Below are positions 6,665-7,263 of a DNA stretch of 7,263 nucleotides, in pieces. Every line of letters begins with the position of its first letter. Positions within the stretch are counted from its first letter, which is position 1. The position numbers and the translations under genes were made by a program. The stretch spans positions 1 to 7,263 of the forward strand of contig JBGPBV010000239.1 of the NCBI GenBank assembly GCA_041481445.1, given 5' to 3'. This stretch comes from AA29 sp041481445. Lineage in GTDB: Bacteria; Acidobacteriota; Vicinamibacteria; Fen-336. The notes under the pieces are model-generated. The model did no database searches, was not told the DNA's origin, and saw only the letters and a list, made by a program, of their open reading frames with translations.

Positions 6665-7263
6665 TTCTTCTCCACGTGGCCGCCGAACCCGAAGCGCATG
6701 GCGGAGAGGACCTTGTTCTGGAACTCGTCCTCTCCGCGGGAGGCGAAGCGCTCGAACAGGGACGCGGTCAGGACGAAGGCGGGCACGCCCTCGTCGTTGG
6801 CGGCGGCCACCGTCCAGCGTCCCTCGCCGGAGTCGGACACGCGCCCGCCGAAGTTGTCCAGGCCGGGGCTCTGCGCGAAGGCCTGCGCGGTCAGGTCGAG
6901 GAGCCAGGAGGCGACCACGCTGCCGCGCCGCCACACCTCGGTCACGTCGGCCAGGTTGAAGTCGTACTGGTAGTGCTCGGGATGGCGCAGGGGCGTCGTC
7001 TCCGCGTCCTTCTCGTGGCTGAGCTTTCCGACGTTCGCCTTCTTCAGGATGTTCAGGCCCTCGGCGTAGGCGGCCATCAGGCCGTACTCGATGCCGTTGT
7101 GGACCATCTTCACGAAGTGGCCGGCCCCCGCCGGCCCGCAGTGCAGGTAGCCCATCTCGGCGGTGCCGCCCAGCTTCTCGCGCCCGGGAGTGCGATCGAT
7201 CCCGCCCTTGCCCGGGGCCAGGGCCGCGAAGATCGGATCGAGCCGCTTCACGACGTCCGTCTC
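6661..7263 (-). CDS. gnd: 6-phosphogluconate dehydrogenase (decarboxylating), short form, N-terminus outside window
   Basis: It oxidatively decarboxylates 6-phosphogluconate to ribulose-5-phosphate. The visible part is the last 200 residues, running open to the window edge; the GTG at 7251 is an internal valine (ETDVVKRLDPIF), not a start. K52 and HNG (55-57) in FVKMVHNGIEYG are the catalytic lysine and the substrate-binding motif. The block EVWRRGSVVASWLLDLTA and the VSDSGEGRW motif, followed by a C-terminal LSAMRFGFGGH, are typical of the short (about 300-residue) bacterial form, which is often NAD-preferring, rather than the roughly 470-residue E. coli Gnd. The NADP-binding Rossmann domain lies outside the window. 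It is the first visible gene of the minus-strand operon, and its TGA overlaps the zwf GTG by 4 nt. The operon promoter must be upstream of the window. Confidence 0.95.
   Translation of the reverse strand, partial: ETDVVKRLDPIFAALAPGKGGIDRTPGREKLGGTAEMGYLHCGPAGAGHFVKMVHNGIEYGLMAAYAEGLNILKKANVGKLSHEKDAETTPLRHPEHYQYDFNLADVTEVWRRGSVVASWLLDLTAQAFAQSPGLDNFGGRVSDSGEGRWTVAAANDEGVPAFVLTASLFERFASRGEDEFQNKVLSAMRFGFGGHVEKK
6668..6673 (-). promoter_or_regulatory. Ribosome binding site of zwf
   Basis: The minus strand reads GGAGAA within the last codons of gnd, with the GGAG core 5 nt before the GTG at 6664. It fixes the GTG start and the GTGA overlap with gnd. Confidence 0.65.

Noticed and set aside
6665..6934. 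Upstream extension of the zwf frame
   Set aside because: It lies wholly within gnd, adds Arg-rich non-family sequence, and the GTG at 6664 has a good Shine-Dalgarno and the expected N-terminus.
5276..6973. Plus-strand open frame of 565 codons opposite zwf and part of gnd
   Set aside because: Antisense mirror of the conserved zwf sequence, with His/Val/Ala-rich low-complexity translation and no motifs.

Overview
The window is about 7.3 kb of very GC-rich bacterial DNA with strong G/C bias at third codon positions. There are no mobile elements, RNA genes or CRISPR repeats, and coding density is close to complete. Taxonomy cannot be fixed from this. The mix of a Tat-exported M24 protein, a secreted HtrA-like protease and a short-form Gnd/Zwf operon would suit a soil or sediment Acidobacteriota, Methylomirabilota/Rokubacteria or Deltaproteobacteria-like genome; that is inference only.

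Layout. Positions 1-1436 (minus) carry a Tat-exported M24 creatinase/aminopeptidase-P family protein, cut at its C-terminus by the window edge. A 100-bp divergent intergenic region (1437-1536) holds two face-to-face promoter-like signals. Positions 1537-3240 (plus) encode an exported trypsin-like (HtrA/DegP-type) serine protease with a long C-terminal extension in place of a PDZ domain. It converges on a minus-strand gene cluster with only 21 bp between the stop codons.

The minus-strand cluster (7263 down to 3262) reads, in transcription order: 6-phosphogluconate dehydrogenase gnd (N-terminus outside the window), glucose-6-phosphate dehydrogenase zwf, a ROK-type glucokinase-like kinase, a histidine phosphatase, and an AhpD/carboxymuconolactone-decarboxylase-type redox protein. 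The first three overlap by 4 nt (GTGA and ATGA), and the remaining gaps are 3 and 23 nt, so it is very likely one operon. It would phosphorylate glucose, oxidise it to 6-phosphogluconate (no lactonase gene is visible) and then to ribulose-5-phosphate, giving NAD(P)H. The terminal redox protein could use reducing power of that kind.

The main discovery is that this last gene is interrupted in frame by a TGA exactly where the family has the second cysteine of its CxxC active site. A 7-bp hairpin starts 9 nt after the TGA and its 5-nt apical loop starts 16 nt after it, fitting the bacterial SECIS consensus. The gene is best read as one 185-residue selenoprotein with a CxxU active site (C89, U92), not as two truncated ORFs. 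A second notable point is that the M24 protein has lost three of the five canonical metal ligands while keeping its catalytic histidines.
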